DNA of 64,000 bases, from contig SCQP01000020.1 in the NCBI GenBank assembly GCA_004299485.1, positions 1 through 64,000 of the forward strand, in the 5' to 3' direction. The notes under the pieces were generated by a model that was given only the letters and a program-made list of their open reading frames with translations, had not been told where the DNA came from and made no database searches. Positions 1-8,054 of the stretch are shown here, in pieces. The number at the start of each line of letters is the position of its first letter. Within the stretch, counting starts at the first letter, position 1. This stretch comes from Acidobacteriota bacterium. Its GTDB lineage: Bacteria; Acidobacteriota; Terriglobia; Terriglobales; SCQP01. A program made the translations under genes and the position numbers.

Positions 1-1
1 C

Positions 2-367
2 CACTGGATTGGCGTGCCCGAAGCGGCGCATTTTTGCGGCTTCATTCTGATTCTGGTGTTGGTGCTGATCGCCGCGGCCGTGATCGGCCGGCTGATTCGC
101 ACCGCGATGCACGCCGTCGGCCTGAAGCTGCCCGACCGATTGCTCGGCGCCGGTCTCGGCCTGGTCCGTGGCGTGCTGCTCTGCATGGCGGTGCTGGCGG
201 TGATGATCGCCTACCCGTTCCAACCCGGCCTGGTGCAGCAGTCGCGCCTGGCGCCCGACCTGCTCTGGGGCAGCCGCGCCCTGGTGCATGTCGTCCCCAC
301 CGAACTCGCCACCCGCTTCCAGCAAGGCGTCACCACCCTCACCGCCCGCGTCCGCTCGCTGCCATAG
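2..367 (+). CDS. CvpA family membrane protein, 5' end cut off by the window edge
   Basis: The reading frame is open from base 2 to a TAG at 365-367, so the N-terminal half lies outside the window. What is visible is a hydrophobic helix (FILILVLVLIAAAVIGRLI), a basic loop ending in LPDRLLGAGLGLVRG and a second helix (VLLCMAVLAVMIAYPF), followed by a short soluble tail. The pairing of a long hydrophobic segment with a GRLIR..LDRLLGA.LGLVRG-like stretch matches the C-terminal half of CvpA (colicin V production / membrane protein) family members, which are usually about 160-200 residues. In that family the role is poorly defined (envelope, or linked to purF in enterobacteria). A GTG at 14 could be mistaken for a start, but the family resemblance begins upstream of it. 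Confidence 0.7.
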   Translation, partial: HWIGVPEAAHFCGFILILVLVLIAAAVIGRLIRTAMHAVGLKLPDRLLGAGLGLVRGVLLCMAVLAVMIAYPFQPGLVQQSRLAPDLLWGSRALVHVVPTELATRFQQGVTTLTARVRSLP

Positions 368-470
368 CGGACCGCGGCTAGCGGCTAAGGTAAACGCGAA
401 GGCCTATCAGCTCGACGCCGCGGAATTGCGCGAGCGACAGCAATTCGTGCCGAGGTCCTGACATGATGCT

Positions 471-485
471 GTTGTATACTACAAC
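471..485. promoter_or_regulatory. Perfect inverted repeat overlapping a -10 box in front of the PIN toxin-antitoxin pair
   Basis: GTTGTA-TAC-TACAAC has 6-bp perfect arms. A TATACT hexamer (475-480) lies inside it and the ATG of the antitoxin follows at 488, 7 nt after the hexamer. This is the usual placement of an autoregulatory operator for a toxin-antitoxin complex. The transcript would start at or next to the ATG, so it would be leaderless. No Shine-Dalgarno sequence is present. Confidence 0.55.
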
Positions 486-487
486 GC

Positions 488-730
488 ATGGAGTTAACTA
501 TCCCTGCCGCGGCGAAGCGGTTGGGCCGTGATCCGGAGACCGTGCGGCGGTGGGTCAGGAGCGGGCGGCTGCGTGCGCGCAAACTCGGGACGCAGTACTT
601 TATTGACCCGGCGGATCTTCCCGAAGCCTCCGGGACTGTTCCGCTTCCCGACTGGCTGCGGAAAACGGTAACAGGCGAGCCGATGCCCGATGTGGTTGCC
701 GAATTGCGGCGGCAAAGATCGGAACATTAA
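488..730 (+). CDS. Excisionase/MerR-like HTH antitoxin
   Basis: An 80-residue protein. Residues 1-45 form a MerR/excisionase-type winged helix-turn-helix: a first segment ending PAAAKRLGRDPETVRRWVRSG, then the wing RLRARKLGTQYFIDPADL. The C-terminal part, with a PDVVAELRRQR segment, is the expected toxin-binding tail. It lies 6 bp upstream of a PIN-domain gene, which is the normal antitoxin-first order of type II modules. The known role of such proteins is to bind the toxin and repress their own promoter; the palindrome at 471-485 would be the operator. No ribosome-binding site is seen, and a -10 hexamer sits 7 nt before the ATG. Confidence 0.8.
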   Translation: MELTIPAAAKRLGRDPETVRRWVRSGRLRARKLGTQYFIDPADLPEASGTVPLPDWLRKTVTGEPMPDVVAELRRQRSEH

Positions 731-736
731 AAGGTC

Positions 737-1129
737 ATGCTCGTGGTCGACGCCAGTTTCGTCATTGGCGCAGTTATGGTGCCGGAAGGGCTGGGGCGAT
801 TGCGCCGGCATCAGGCAGTAGCGCCGGAACTGCTTTGGTCGGAAGTCACCTCCGCACTCCATTCGATGTTGTGGCGGCGCGCGATTTCGGCTGAACTCGC
901 CGAGGCCGCGCGGGCCACAGTGGCGCGTGCCCCCATCGCGCGACACAGCCACGCGCAGCTCCGGCAGGAAGCCTGGGCGATCGCCGAGCGCTTGGGATGG
1001 GCGAAGACCTACGATGCGGAGTATGTCGCACTGGCCCGGCTCATTCACTGCCCGTTGCTGACCGTGGACGCTCGACTCGCGCGAGGCGCGGCGGCGGAGG
1101 TCGAGATGCTATCACCATTCGACCTGTGA
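737..1129 (+). CDS. PIN-domain ribonuclease toxin (VapC-like)
   Basis: A 130-residue protein with the four acidic positions of PIN domains: Asp in LVVDASFVIG (about residue 5), Glu in ELLWSEVTSAL (about 39), Asp in KTYDAEYVALA (about 95) and Asp in LLTVDARLARGA (about 113). PIN toxins cleave RNA with divalent metal ions; VapC targets are often tRNA or rRNA, but the target cannot be read from sequence. It follows the HTH antitoxin by 6 bp and is very likely cotranscribed with it. Length is normal for VapC and no defect is seen, so the module looks intact. Confidence 0.87.
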   Translation: MLVVDASFVIGAVMVPEGLGRLRRHQAVAPELLWSEVTSALHSMLWRRAISAELAEAARATVARAPIARHSHAQLRQEAWAIAERLGWAKTYDAEYVALARLIHCPLLTVDARLARGAAAEVEMLSPFDL

Positions 1130-1198
1130 GCGTGCAGAGCACAGCCCCGCCGCGATGCTATACTGGCATCGGTCGCGGCTCCGCGGCCGCTCCCGTGC

Positions 1199-1276
1199 GG
1201 TGAGTGTAGCTCAGCTTGGTAGAGCGCTGGATTGTGGCTCCAGTGGCCGAGGGTTCGAATCCCTCCACTCACCCCA
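1199..1276 (+). tRNA. tRNA-His (anticodon GTG)
   Basis: A full cloverleaf can be drawn. The acceptor stem GTGAGTG (1200-1206) pairs with CACTCAC, the extra G at position -1 (1199) faces C73 as in bacterial tRNA-His, the anticodon loop TTGTGGC sits between CTGGA and TCCAG, the T-arm contains GGTTCGAATCC, and the CCA end is encoded (1274-1276). The 3' side borders a HicB gene remnant, consistent with past insertion or deletion at this tRNA. Confidence 0.96.
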
Positions 1277-1300
1277 ACTCCCGTTGTTGATCAAGAGCCC

Positions 1301-1405
1301 GGTTGCACCGTTGCTGAAGCAGCCCTGCAGGGCAGGGCAGTAGGCCAGGTAGCCGGGGTCGTCGATTTCTTTTTCGATCACGATTTGAAAATCGAATGAC
1401 CTCAT
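1301..1405 (-). pseudogene. Remnant of a HicB-family antitoxin (N-terminal 35 residues only)
   Basis: Read on the minus strand from the ATG at 1405, the sequence gives a HicB-type N-terminus: beta strand FDFQIVIEKEIDD, then PGYLAYCPALQGC and FSNGAT. In HicB the motif continues with an EEA-rich helix. Here the similarity stops abruptly after SNGAT and the frame runs into the tRNA-His 3' region. There is no C-terminal DNA-binding part and no HicA nearby. The fragment lies between trans-aconitate methyltransferase and tRNA-His and looks like what is left of a toxin-antitoxin module. Family assignment is by motif recognition only. Confidence 0.6.
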
Positions 1406-1427
1406 TCGCGCCTTGCCCTTATTTACG

Positions 1428-2219
1428 TCACTTGCCTCGGGCGATGACGAAGCGGCGGAGGAAGGGAAAGAGGACCGAGCCGTTGGCGCGGGGCGGGTAG
1501 GCGGCGCGGAGGGCGGCGAGGTAGGCTTGCTCGAAGCGGGTGCGGGAGGCGTCGTCGGGCAGGGCCTGGAGATAGACGCGCAGACCGCTGCCGCGATACC
1601 AGTCGAGGATAGCCTCGGGGCCAGAGACGATCTGGACGTAATCGGTGTCCCAGAGGTCGAGCGCGGCGGCGTGGGGCGCGAGCACGTCGTGATAGACCGC
1701 AAGACTTTCGGAATGCCAGGGGCGGATGCGGTTATCACCGAACCACTCGCGCCAGAGGGCTGAGGCGGCGAGCGTGCGTGGGATAGCGCAAGCGGGAGTG
1801 TCCACACCGGCGGGGACTTGAAAAGCCAGGACGCCGCCGGGGGCAACGCGCCGGAGTAGTTTGGGAAGCAGCACGGCGTGATCATCGGCCCATTGCAGCG
1901 CCGAATTGGAAAAGACCAGGTCGTGCGTGCCGGCGGGTCCGTCGGCCCAAGCGGTGATCTCGCCGATCTCGAAGCGCAGGCCGGGGTGCGCGGCGCGCGC
2001 GGCCTGCAGCATGGTTTCCGACTCGTCGAGGCCGCTCAGCTCGGCTTCAGGAAAGGTCTCGGCGAGCACCGCAGTACTATTGCCCGGGCCGCAGCCTAGA
2101 TCGACGGCATGCCGAACACTCCCAGGCGCAAGATGTCGCTGCAGCCGCGCCACCACGTCGCGGACCACGCGTGTGCGTGGCTCAGCGAAATGCAGGTATC
2201 TACCGGGATCCCACTCCAC
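1428..2219 (-). CDS. tam: Trans-aconitate 2-methyltransferase
   Basis: A 263-residue class I SAM methyltransferase. Motif I VDLGCGPGNSTAVL lies near residue 40 and the acidic post-I strand gives SGLDESETML. The Tam-specific signatures FSNSALQWADDH and VAPGGVLAFQVP follow, then DLWDTDYVQIVSGPEAILDWYRGSGLRVYL and a C-terminal AYPPRANGSVLFPFLRRF. Tam methylates trans-aconitate, a by-product that inhibits aconitase. The length is close to the E. coli enzyme (about 252). The start is a GTG at 2219; an in-frame TGA immediately upstream rules out a longer form. It has no obvious operon partner. Confidence 0.88.
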   Translation of the reverse strand: MEWDPGRYLHFAEPRTRVVRDVVARLQRHLAPGSVRHAVDLGCGPGNSTAVLAETFPEAELSGLDESETMLQAARAAHPGLRFEIGEITAWADGPAGTHDLVFSNSALQWADDHAVLLPKLLRRVAPGGVLAFQVPAGVDTPACAIPRTLAASALWREWFGDNRIRPWHSESLAVYHDVLAPHAAALDLWDTDYVQIVSGPEAILDWYRGSGLRVYLQALPDDASRTRFEQAYLAALRAAYPPRANGSVLFPFLRRFVIARGK

Positions 2220-2349
2220 TCATCAGAATACCCGGCGAACGGGAAAAATGTGCCGTCCCTGTCAGCGGGTGATGGGGCAATCCCTTTGCTGTCAGTAGTT
2301 TGTGCTTTGGCCAGTGTCTTGCAAGTAGAAGCGCACAGAGGAGGCTGAT

Positions 2350-3036
2350 ATGCGAGCAGTCAGACTGTTATTGGTCGTTGCCTTGGGAGCGGGGATGGCG
2401 TTCGCGCAGAGCCAGGCGAAGCTGGCAGCGGGCACCAGGGTAAACGCGAAGCTGCAATCCAGCTTGAATGCACAGCAGGCGAAGGTCGGTGATCGGGTTA
2501 GCGCGGTCACGACTTCAGCGGTGAAGGAACACGGCAAGGTCGTGCTGCCGAAAGGCACACGGCTAAGCGGCCGGGTGACTTCGGTGCTGGCCGCCAAGGA
2601 TGAGCACTCGCCCTCGCGTATTGGCGTGCTCTTTGATCAGGCCACCACCGCCCAGGGTGAAACGACGCCGGTGCACCTGGCGGTCATGAGCGTGACGCAG
2701 GCGGCTGCGGGCGCGGCTGCGATGCAGCCTATGCCGATGATGCCGCCGCCCATGCCAGTCATGGCGCCGCCCTCGCCGATGGCCAGCGGAGCAGCCGGTG
2801 GCGGGCTGAACCTCGGCGGCGCGGTTGGAGGACTGGGCGCGGCTGCGGGCGGTGCGCTCGGCGCGGCCGCGAATACGCGCACCATGGCTATGCCGATGCC
2901 CATGCCCCGCATTTCGGTCGGCAGCGGCGCTGAAGCCGGAGCCGGTAGCACGCTCAGCGTGCCGCAGGGCAATCTGATTCTGCACAGCGGTACGCAGGTG
3001 AAGCTGATCTCAACCGCCGGCGGCGGCGGCCAATAA
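2350..3036 (+). CDS. Secreted Ala/Gly/Met/Pro-rich protein of unknown function
   Basis: A 228-residue protein with a clear signal peptide (MRAVRLLLVVALGAGMAFAQ, cleavage after AFA). The mature N-terminal half has the pattern LAAGTRVNAKLQSSLNAQQAKVGDRVSAVTT and VLPKGTRLSGRVTSVLA, as seen in acidobacterial secreted proteins and reminiscent of the LPKGT..G beta-barrel of VirB10/TrbI-type proteins. The middle is low complexity: runs of Met-Pro followed by Gly-Gly-Ala. The C-terminus (LSVPQGNLILHSGTQVKLIS) repeats the same sort of beta motif. A strong SD (AGAGGAGG) sits 7-8 nt before the ATG. I do not recognise a function; it is probably periplasmic or surface-attached. Confidence 0.75.
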   Translation: MRAVRLLLVVALGAGMAFAQSQAKLAAGTRVNAKLQSSLNAQQAKVGDRVSAVTTSAVKEHGKVVLPKGTRLSGRVTSVLAAKDEHSPSRIGVLFDQATTAQGETTPVHLAVMSVTQAAAGAAAMQPMPMMPPPMPVMAPPSPMASGAAGGGLNLGGAVGGLGAAAGGALGAAANTRTMAMPMPMPRISVGSGAEAGAGSTLSVPQGNLILHSGTQVKLISTAGGGGQ

Positions 3037-3037
3037 A

Positions 3038-3157
3038 TTACAACGCGGCGCCGCCGGAGACTTCAATGCGCTGGGCATTGACCCAGTGATTGTCACCCGA
3101 GCGCAGCGAGGCGATCTTGGGGCCGATGTCGTCGGGAACGCCGGCTCGGCCCAAGGC
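3038..3157 (-). pseudogene. C-terminal scar of a short-chain dehydrogenase/reductase gene
   Basis: On the minus strand a 39-codon segment ending in TAA at 3038-3040 reads as the end of a classical SDR: GLGRAGVPDDIGPKIASL, then NHWVNAQRIEVSGGAAL. The R.G.PDDI..I..L and W(V/I)..Q.IEV.GG patterns are the standard SDR C-terminus around the tetramer interface. Nothing upstream (3160 onward) continues the Rossmann fold, so at least 200 residues are missing. A deletion has fused this tail to an unrelated fragment. Confidence 0.72.
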
Positions 3158-3159
3158 CG

Positions 3160-3699
3160 TTGGGTCTGGCAGGGGCAGCCGCCAAGCAGCCGCTAGCCGC
3201 TCAAGCTCGACAGCGAGGGGAACGTGACCACGGCCGCGCCAAAGCGGCGCCCGAGCTGGCTCTCGGCATTCTACTGTTCAACAGCGCCATCGCCGGCGAT
3301 GCCGACAACGCCTGGACTTTAAACGCAGCCTCGGGAACGCAACTGCGCATCTGGGGCACAGCCGTGGCGATGCTGATCGGCCACTTGCGGCCGCTGGCGG
3401 TGGGTCTGGGCTACGTCGGCTCCGCCCGCACAATTTATTCGCGATTTGTGGCGTGCGGCCAGAATATCGCCTTTCCCAAAGGCGCCGGACTCATCATCCG
3501 GCTGGCGCCAGCGCGGCACAACGGATCGGTACTGCCACTGCCGCAGGGCAACAGCCTGGGGCTGTACAGCAAGGAAATCCGCATGCGCATCCATTGGCTA
3601 CGGTTCGGGCGCGGCGGCAAGACAGGCAGGCATGCGCGCCAGTTGACGCAGTTCCGCCGGCGTCAGCGCACGCCGGAAAAGCATGAGTTCATCGAGTGA
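3160..3699 (+). other. Open frame with coding-like composition, probably a fragment of a lost secreted protein
   Basis: The plus-strand frame has strong third-position GC bias from about 3250 to 3530 and reads ALGILLFNSAIAGDADNAW.. and YSRFVACGQNIAFPKGAGLIIRLAP. The FPKG..L.IRLAP motif resembles the ends of some acidobacterial secreted proteins, but I cannot name the family. There is no convincing start codon or RBS. The upstream side is the SDR scar, and the last 100 bases run antisense to the end of the 3598-5574 gene, so the real 3' end is unclear. Best read as a gene fragment; low confidence. Confidence 0.35.
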
Positions 3700-5574
3700 G
3701 CCTCGCAAAAATTGATGCCGGGCGGAATCGGCGCCGGCATAGACGGGCAAGCGGGAGGCGGCTTGAAGCGGCGCGGCGGGCGCGGCGGCGACGGCATGTG
3801 CGTTGACAAAGAGCGCAAGCGCACCGCTGTCATTACCCGTCACGGCGATGTGGTGCCACACACCGGAGGCCAGCGTCACGCGGCTGCGCAGGCAGCCGGG
3901 TTGATTGACACCCTGGGGGCAGAACTCAAAAAGCCCCGCAGCATCGCGGCCCATATACCAGCCGCGCGCTTTGGTGAGGACAGGCGCCGCGCCGGCTGAG
4001 GTGAATTTCACCCACGCCGCGAGCGTGAAACGGTGGAGGCGGAAATCCAGGGCGCCGTCGGCGCCGAGGGTGAGGTAAGCGCCGGGCTGGGTGAGGTCGA
4101 AGGCCTGGCCGACGGGGCCCGGCTCGTAGGTAACCGCAGCAGAGGGACGGGCGTTGACCATGCCCCAGGCGTCGTCGGCGCTACCGTCGCCCGGCCACCA
4201 ATCCGTCAGGTCCTGCGTCGGCGGGGTGCAGGCGGCCGGGTTGGGGGTGAAGTCGGCGATCGTGGTCCGGCCCTGGTGGACCATAGCGAGGTACAAATGC
4301 GCGCCGTCGCGGGTGACGGCTGCGGCGCTAACATTCGAGAAACTGGACGGCAGAACTTCCAGGCGCGCGTAGCGGGTGCTGGAGAGCAGATAGTTGCCAT
4401 CGAGCAATCGTTCGCCGAAGGGCAGGAACGCGAGGGCGCCAAACTGCGGCTGCGGAGCGCGCGTGGTAATGGCGACGGTATGCTGCAGGCGCAAGCCGGG
4501 ACCGGTAAAGACTTGGAGCAGCGAGGCCGGCACAAATGGGCAGCCCCGATGATCGAACTGCGGGGCGGCGCAAGCACCGCTATTCGACCAGATTTCATTG
4601 CCGTCGGGAGACACCGCGAGCGGACTGCCGACGCGCGGTGGTCCCGCGAAATGGCTCAGCAGGACGCCGGTCGCGGCATCCAGAGCACCAATGGCATCGT
4701 GGCCATCCGAACCACCCGGGCCGCCGCACTGGAAGCCGACAAAGAGCCGCCGGCCGTCGGGTGAGGCAGCGAGCGATTGCGGGCAGGCACTGACATTCCA
4801 GTGCGTGCGCGCCAGCGTGCGCGTGTCCAGGCGATCGATGCCGGCGTAGGGAAAGGCAACATAGAGGAAACGGCCGTCGGGTGAAAGCGCCAGGCCTGCG
4901 GTAGAGCCCTCGAGTGCGAGCGTGCGCAGGCGTGCGCTGTGGAGATCGATCTCGGTCAGCCGAGAGTTTCCGGAGATGAGATAGGCCCAGCGGCCATCGG
5001 GGGAAACGACGAGGCTGGAAATTGGCGGCGCGAGACGCCACTGACGGAAAATGGCGCCCGAATGCGGGTCCAGAAGCGCGACTTCGCCCTTCCAACTTGC
5101 CGCCACCAGTCTGCGGCCGTCCGGGCTCACCGCCAGCAGATTGGCCGCAGGCGCGGCCAGCAGGCGCACGTGGCCGTGGATGCCAGTGGCCGCGGCGAAG
5201 TAGCGCTGCGCGAGCGGCACCGGCCGTGCGCTGACCCCGTTGGCGCGAGCGAAGCGCCAGCCGAGCAGGCCGGCGGCGACGACGGCGACACTGCAGCCGG
5301 CATAGACGAAGGCCTGTAGCCGCGGCCGGGGTGAATGTGGCAGTCCGGATGGCTCCGGGGACTCATCCGCTGGGGCAGCTCGTTTCACGCAAGCGGCGCG
5401 CGCCACCAGCCAGGCATCCAGCTCGGTCTTGTATGCGAACACCGAACCGAGCTTTGCGTGCTGCAGGCGATGAACCGGCAGGCCCTCGCGCGTTTCCCAG
5501 CCCTGGACGGTGCGCACCTGACGGCGCAGATAGACGGCGATCTCTTTCCAGGATTCCAGGCGCTCTTCCGCCAT
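3598..5574 (-). CDS. Membrane-spanning HTH protein with periplasmic beta-propeller and LamG-like domain
   Basis: A 658-residue protein. Residues 1-58 form a DNA-binding HTH of the excisionase type common in Acidobacteriota (SWKEIAVYLRRQVRTVQGWE..GLPVHRL...VFAYKTELDAWL). A Pro/Ser-rich linker and one membrane helix follow (about 88-108, FVYAGCSVAVVAAGLLGWRFA). Residues about 135-430 carry repeats built on VSPDGR/LSPDGRFLYVAF, a YVTN/WD-like beta-propeller. From about 450 the protein looks like a LamG/concanavalin-type jellyroll (DWWPGDGSADDAWG..., FTLAAWVKF, WHHIAVTGNDSGALALFVN, GSLDELMLFRRALTPAEL). The topology implies a cytoplasmic DNA-binding end and a periplasmic sensor end, that is a ToxR-like one-component regulator; this is inference. 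The start follows a TACAAT box by 9 nt. Confidence 0.82.
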   Translation of the reverse strand: MAEERLESWKEIAVYLRRQVRTVQGWETREGLPVHRLQHAKLGSVFAYKTELDAWLVARAACVKRAAPADESPEPSGLPHSPRPRLQAFVYAGCSVAVVAAGLLGWRFARANGVSARPVPLAQRYFAAATGIHGHVRLLAAPAANLLAVSPDGRRLVAASWKGEVALLDPHSGAIFRQWRLAPPISSLVVSPDGRWAYLISGNSRLTEIDLHSARLRTLALEGSTAGLALSPDGRFLYVAFPYAGIDRLDTRTLARTHWNVSACPQSLAASPDGRRLFVGFQCGGPGGSDGHDAIGALDAATGVLLSHFAGPPRVGSPLAVSPDGNEIWSNSGACAAPQFDHRGCPFVPASLLQVFTGPGLRLQHTVAITTRAPQPQFGALAFLPFGERLLDGNYLLSSTRYARLEVLPSSFSNVSAAAVTRDGAHLYLAMVHQGRTTIADFTPNPAACTPPTQDLTDWWPGDGSADDAWGMVNARPSAAVTYEPGPVGQAFDLTQPGAYLTLGADGALDFRLHRFTLAAWVKFTSAGAAPVLTKARGWYMGRDAAGLFEFCPQGVNQPGCLRSRVTLASGVWHHIAVTGNDSGALALFVNAHAVAAAPAAPLQAASRLPVYAGADSARHQFLRGSLDELMLFRRALTPAELRQLARMPACLAAAPEP

Positions 5575-5583
5575 AGTGAGCCA

Positions 5584-5589
5584 ATTGTA
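5584..5589 (-). promoter_or_regulatory. Putative -10 box (TACAAT) of the HTH-propeller gene
   Basis: TACAAT on the minus strand ends 9 nt before the ATG at 5574. No Shine-Dalgarno sequence is visible, so the mRNA would have almost no leader. Confidence 0.4.
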
Positions 5590-5726
5590 ACCCGCGAATT
5601 AGTGCGCAAAGTTAATCGTTGCGTGCCTTTACGCTTGCGCTTCCCCGGGGTGGAGGCGCCTACTCTCGCCAGCGGGGCCATTGGCGCCATAAGGTTCCGG
5701 GTCTCGCGCTAAGGAGAATCCCGATC

Positions 5727-8054
5727 ATGATGATGTGCCTGACATCTGCCAATTTGCGTGGTACCGCTGGGGCAGGAGCTCTTTTGCTGGTTTTAAGCTT
5801 CACCGCCTGCGGCGGGAGTTCCAGCTCCACCATCAACAAGCCGCAGCCGCCTCCGGCGGTTGCAGTGGCGCTGACGCCGGGCGCGGCACAGACCATAGAT
5901 CAGGGGCAGAGCGTGGCACTAATTGATACTGTCAGTAATGACTCATCGAATAAGGGAGTGACCTGGGCCGTGAGCGGAGGCGGGACGCTTGCGAATGAAA
6001 CCGGTACCACGGCGACGTATCAGGCTCCGGCCACCGTCAGCAGTGCCGTGACCGCCAAGGTGACCGCAACCTCGGCGGCCTCCACATCGGCATCCGCCAG
6101 TGTGAGCATCACCGTGAATCCGCCACCGGTGGTAACCACCTCCTCGCTTCCCGATGGAACCGTCGGCACGACCTACAGTGCCACGCTCGCCGCCAGCGGC
6201 GGGACGGGCACGCTGGCCTGGGCGGTGAGCTCGGGCTCGCTCCCGGCGGGGCTGAGTCTGACCTCGGGAGGGGTGGTCTCGGGCACGCCCACGGAGGCTG
6301 GAAAATCGAATTTTTCGGTGACGGCGACGGATGCGGCCAAGGTGAGTTCGGCTGCGGCCGCGTTCAGTCTGACCATCAGCGGGGCCACCACGGCGCTGAC
6401 GATCGCCACTACTGCTCTTGCCGGTGCGATTGCCGGCTCGGCCTACTCGGCTACGCTCGCGGCGACCGGAGGCACAGCGCCCTATAGCTGGAGCCTGGCC
6501 GCGGGCAGCACGCTGCCATCAGGGTTGACGCTGTCCCCGGGTGGTGTCATCAGCGGCACACCCCCCACGGTCGGGACCTCCAGCTTCACTGTGCAGGTGA
6601 CCGACAGCGCGGCGACACCGGCCAAGGCGACGAAGGCGCTGTCGCTGACGGTGAACGCGGCCGCCGGCGCCAACTTGGACGGCGAACTCAAGGGCCAGTA
6701 TGCTTTGCTGGCTTCGGATCCCGAGGCCACCGAGCAGTCCGCCATTGCCGGCAGCATTACTCTCGACGGCAGCGGTACTGTCACCGGAGGCGAATACGAC
6801 GTCAACGGCATGGTGACCGACCATGCTGCCACGGCGATCACCGGCGGAACCTATACGGTTGGCAGCAATGGCCTAGGCACGCTTGCCTTCCACGACGCCA
6901 GCGGCGCCTCCTACAGTTTTGCGATCGCAGCGGGCAGCTTGAGCAACGGTGTGGCCCTTGCGGGCGCGCTGGTTGAAACCGATGGCCACGCGCTCATGAC
7001 CGGCAGGCTGGGGCGGCAGAATTCCGCGGCCTTCAGCCTGACCGCCTTCAACGGCAGTTACGCCTATGAACTGAGCGGCGCGGACGCGACCTTCGTCGAG
7101 GCCGGCCGCCTCACGCTCGCCGCCAACGGCGTCATCAGCAATGGCCTGTTCGATGAAAATGACGGAGGGACGGCCACCACGAGTCAAGCCTTTACAGGCA
7201 CGGCGACCGCCATTGACGCCAACGGCCGGGGCACGGTGACGACCACCGCCGGGAGCACGAGCACCACGCTGGGATTCTATGTGCTTTCAGCTAAGACAGC
7301 GGTGCTGTTTGTCTCCAATACGACCGCACTGCCGGCACTGACGGGTGAGGTGAAGGCGCAAACGGGTGGGCCATACAGCACGGCGTCGCTCAGCGGCAAC
7401 GCGGTGATCGCAAACATGTCAGCCACCGCGACGGGTTCCGGACACATTGCCCTGGGCCTAGTGACGTTTGATGGCGTGAGCGCCGTGACCGGCGGCACTC
7501 TGGACACCAATGACGGTGGCACGGTCGCGCTGAATCAGCCCTTCGGCACGGGCCTCAGTTATGCGATAACCTCCGCCGCAAACGGGCGCTTCACCATCAC
7601 CGGCGCCGGCATCCAGACCATGGCGGGCTATCTCACCGGCCCCGATAGCGGCTTTGGTGTAAACCTCAGTGGCACCGCCAACCTGATGGTGCTCTATGCA
7701 CAATCCACAGGCCCCTTTACGCAGGCATCCTTAGCGGGAACCTTCGTGGAGAGCACGGAGGCGCCCTTGGCGGGGCCTGTAACTCCTACCAGCGGCGTTC
7801 AGCCCTACACGCTGGAGATCGGCGTGATCACGGTCGACAGCGCCGGAAATGTCACGGGTACCGTGGAGGACTTCTCGCGGGGCACGATCCCCTCACCGGT
7901 TGCCGCATCCGGGACTCTGACGGTGGCGAGCAACGGTCGTGTCACCAGTTCCAGTGGCACTTTCGTTACCTACATCATCTCTCCAACGCACGCGCGCAGC
8001 GTGTTGGTCATGCCTAACGATCCCAACCCCGTCATTTACGATATTGTTCAGTAG
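5727..8054 (+). CDS. Surface lipoprotein with Ig-like domains and glycine-rich beta repeats
   Basis: A 775-residue protein. The chosen ATG at 5727 is preceded by AAGGAG (5711-5716) and gives a lipoprotein signal (LLLVLSFTAC, lipobox Cys at about 29) followed by GGSSSS. Next come a BIG2-like segment (VALTPGAAQTIDQGQSVAL..) and two putative Ig (He_PIG) repeats of about 85 residues, each with VGTTYSATLAASGG..., LPAGLSL..GGVVSGTPTEAG and F.VTATD. The rest (about 320-775) is made of longer beta repeats with GQYALLAS, GSYAYELSG and VTGGTLDTNDGG motifs. It is likely exported and anchored in the outer membrane by lipid, perhaps for binding or adhesion. It lies divergently to the HTH-propeller gene, which could regulate it (inference). 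Confidence 0.8.
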   Translation: MMMCLTSANLRGTAGAGALLLVLSFTACGGSSSSTINKPQPPPAVAVALTPGAAQTIDQGQSVALIDTVSNDSSNKGVTWAVSGGGTLANETGTTATYQAPATVSSAVTAKVTATSAASTSASASVSITVNPPPVVTTSSLPDGTVGTTYSATLAASGGTGTLAWAVSSGSLPAGLSLTSGGVVSGTPTEAGKSNFSVTATDAAKVSSAAAAFSLTISGATTALTIATTALAGAIAGSAYSATLAATGGTAPYSWSLAAGSTLPSGLTLSPGGVISGTPPTVGTSSFTVQVTDSAATPAKATKALSLTVNAAAGANLDGELKGQYALLASDPEATEQSAIAGSITLDGSGTVTGGEYDVNGMVTDHAATAITGGTYTVGSNGLGTLAFHDASGASYSFAIAAGSLSNGVALAGALVETDGHALMTGRLGRQNSAAFSLTAFNGSYAYELSGADATFVEAGRLTLAANGVISNGLFDENDGGTATTSQAFTGTATAIDANGRGTVTTTAGSTSTTLGFYVLSAKTAVLFVSNTTALPALTGEVKAQTGGPYSTASLSGNAVIANMSATATGSGHIALGLVTFDGVSAVTGGTLDTNDGGTVALNQPFGTGLSYAITSAANGRFTITGAGIQTMAGYLTGPDSGFGVNLSGTANLMVLYAQSTGPFTQASLAGTFVESTEAPLAGPVTPTSGVQPYTLEIGVITVDSAGNVTGTVEDFSRGTIPSPVAASGTLTVASNGRVTSSSGTFVTYIISPTHARSVLVMPNDPNPVIYDIVQ

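Noticed and set aside
5619-5726. Longer start for the Ig-like lipoprotein
   Set aside because: It would put about 36 residues before the lipoprotein signal; AAGGAG supports the ATG at 5727.
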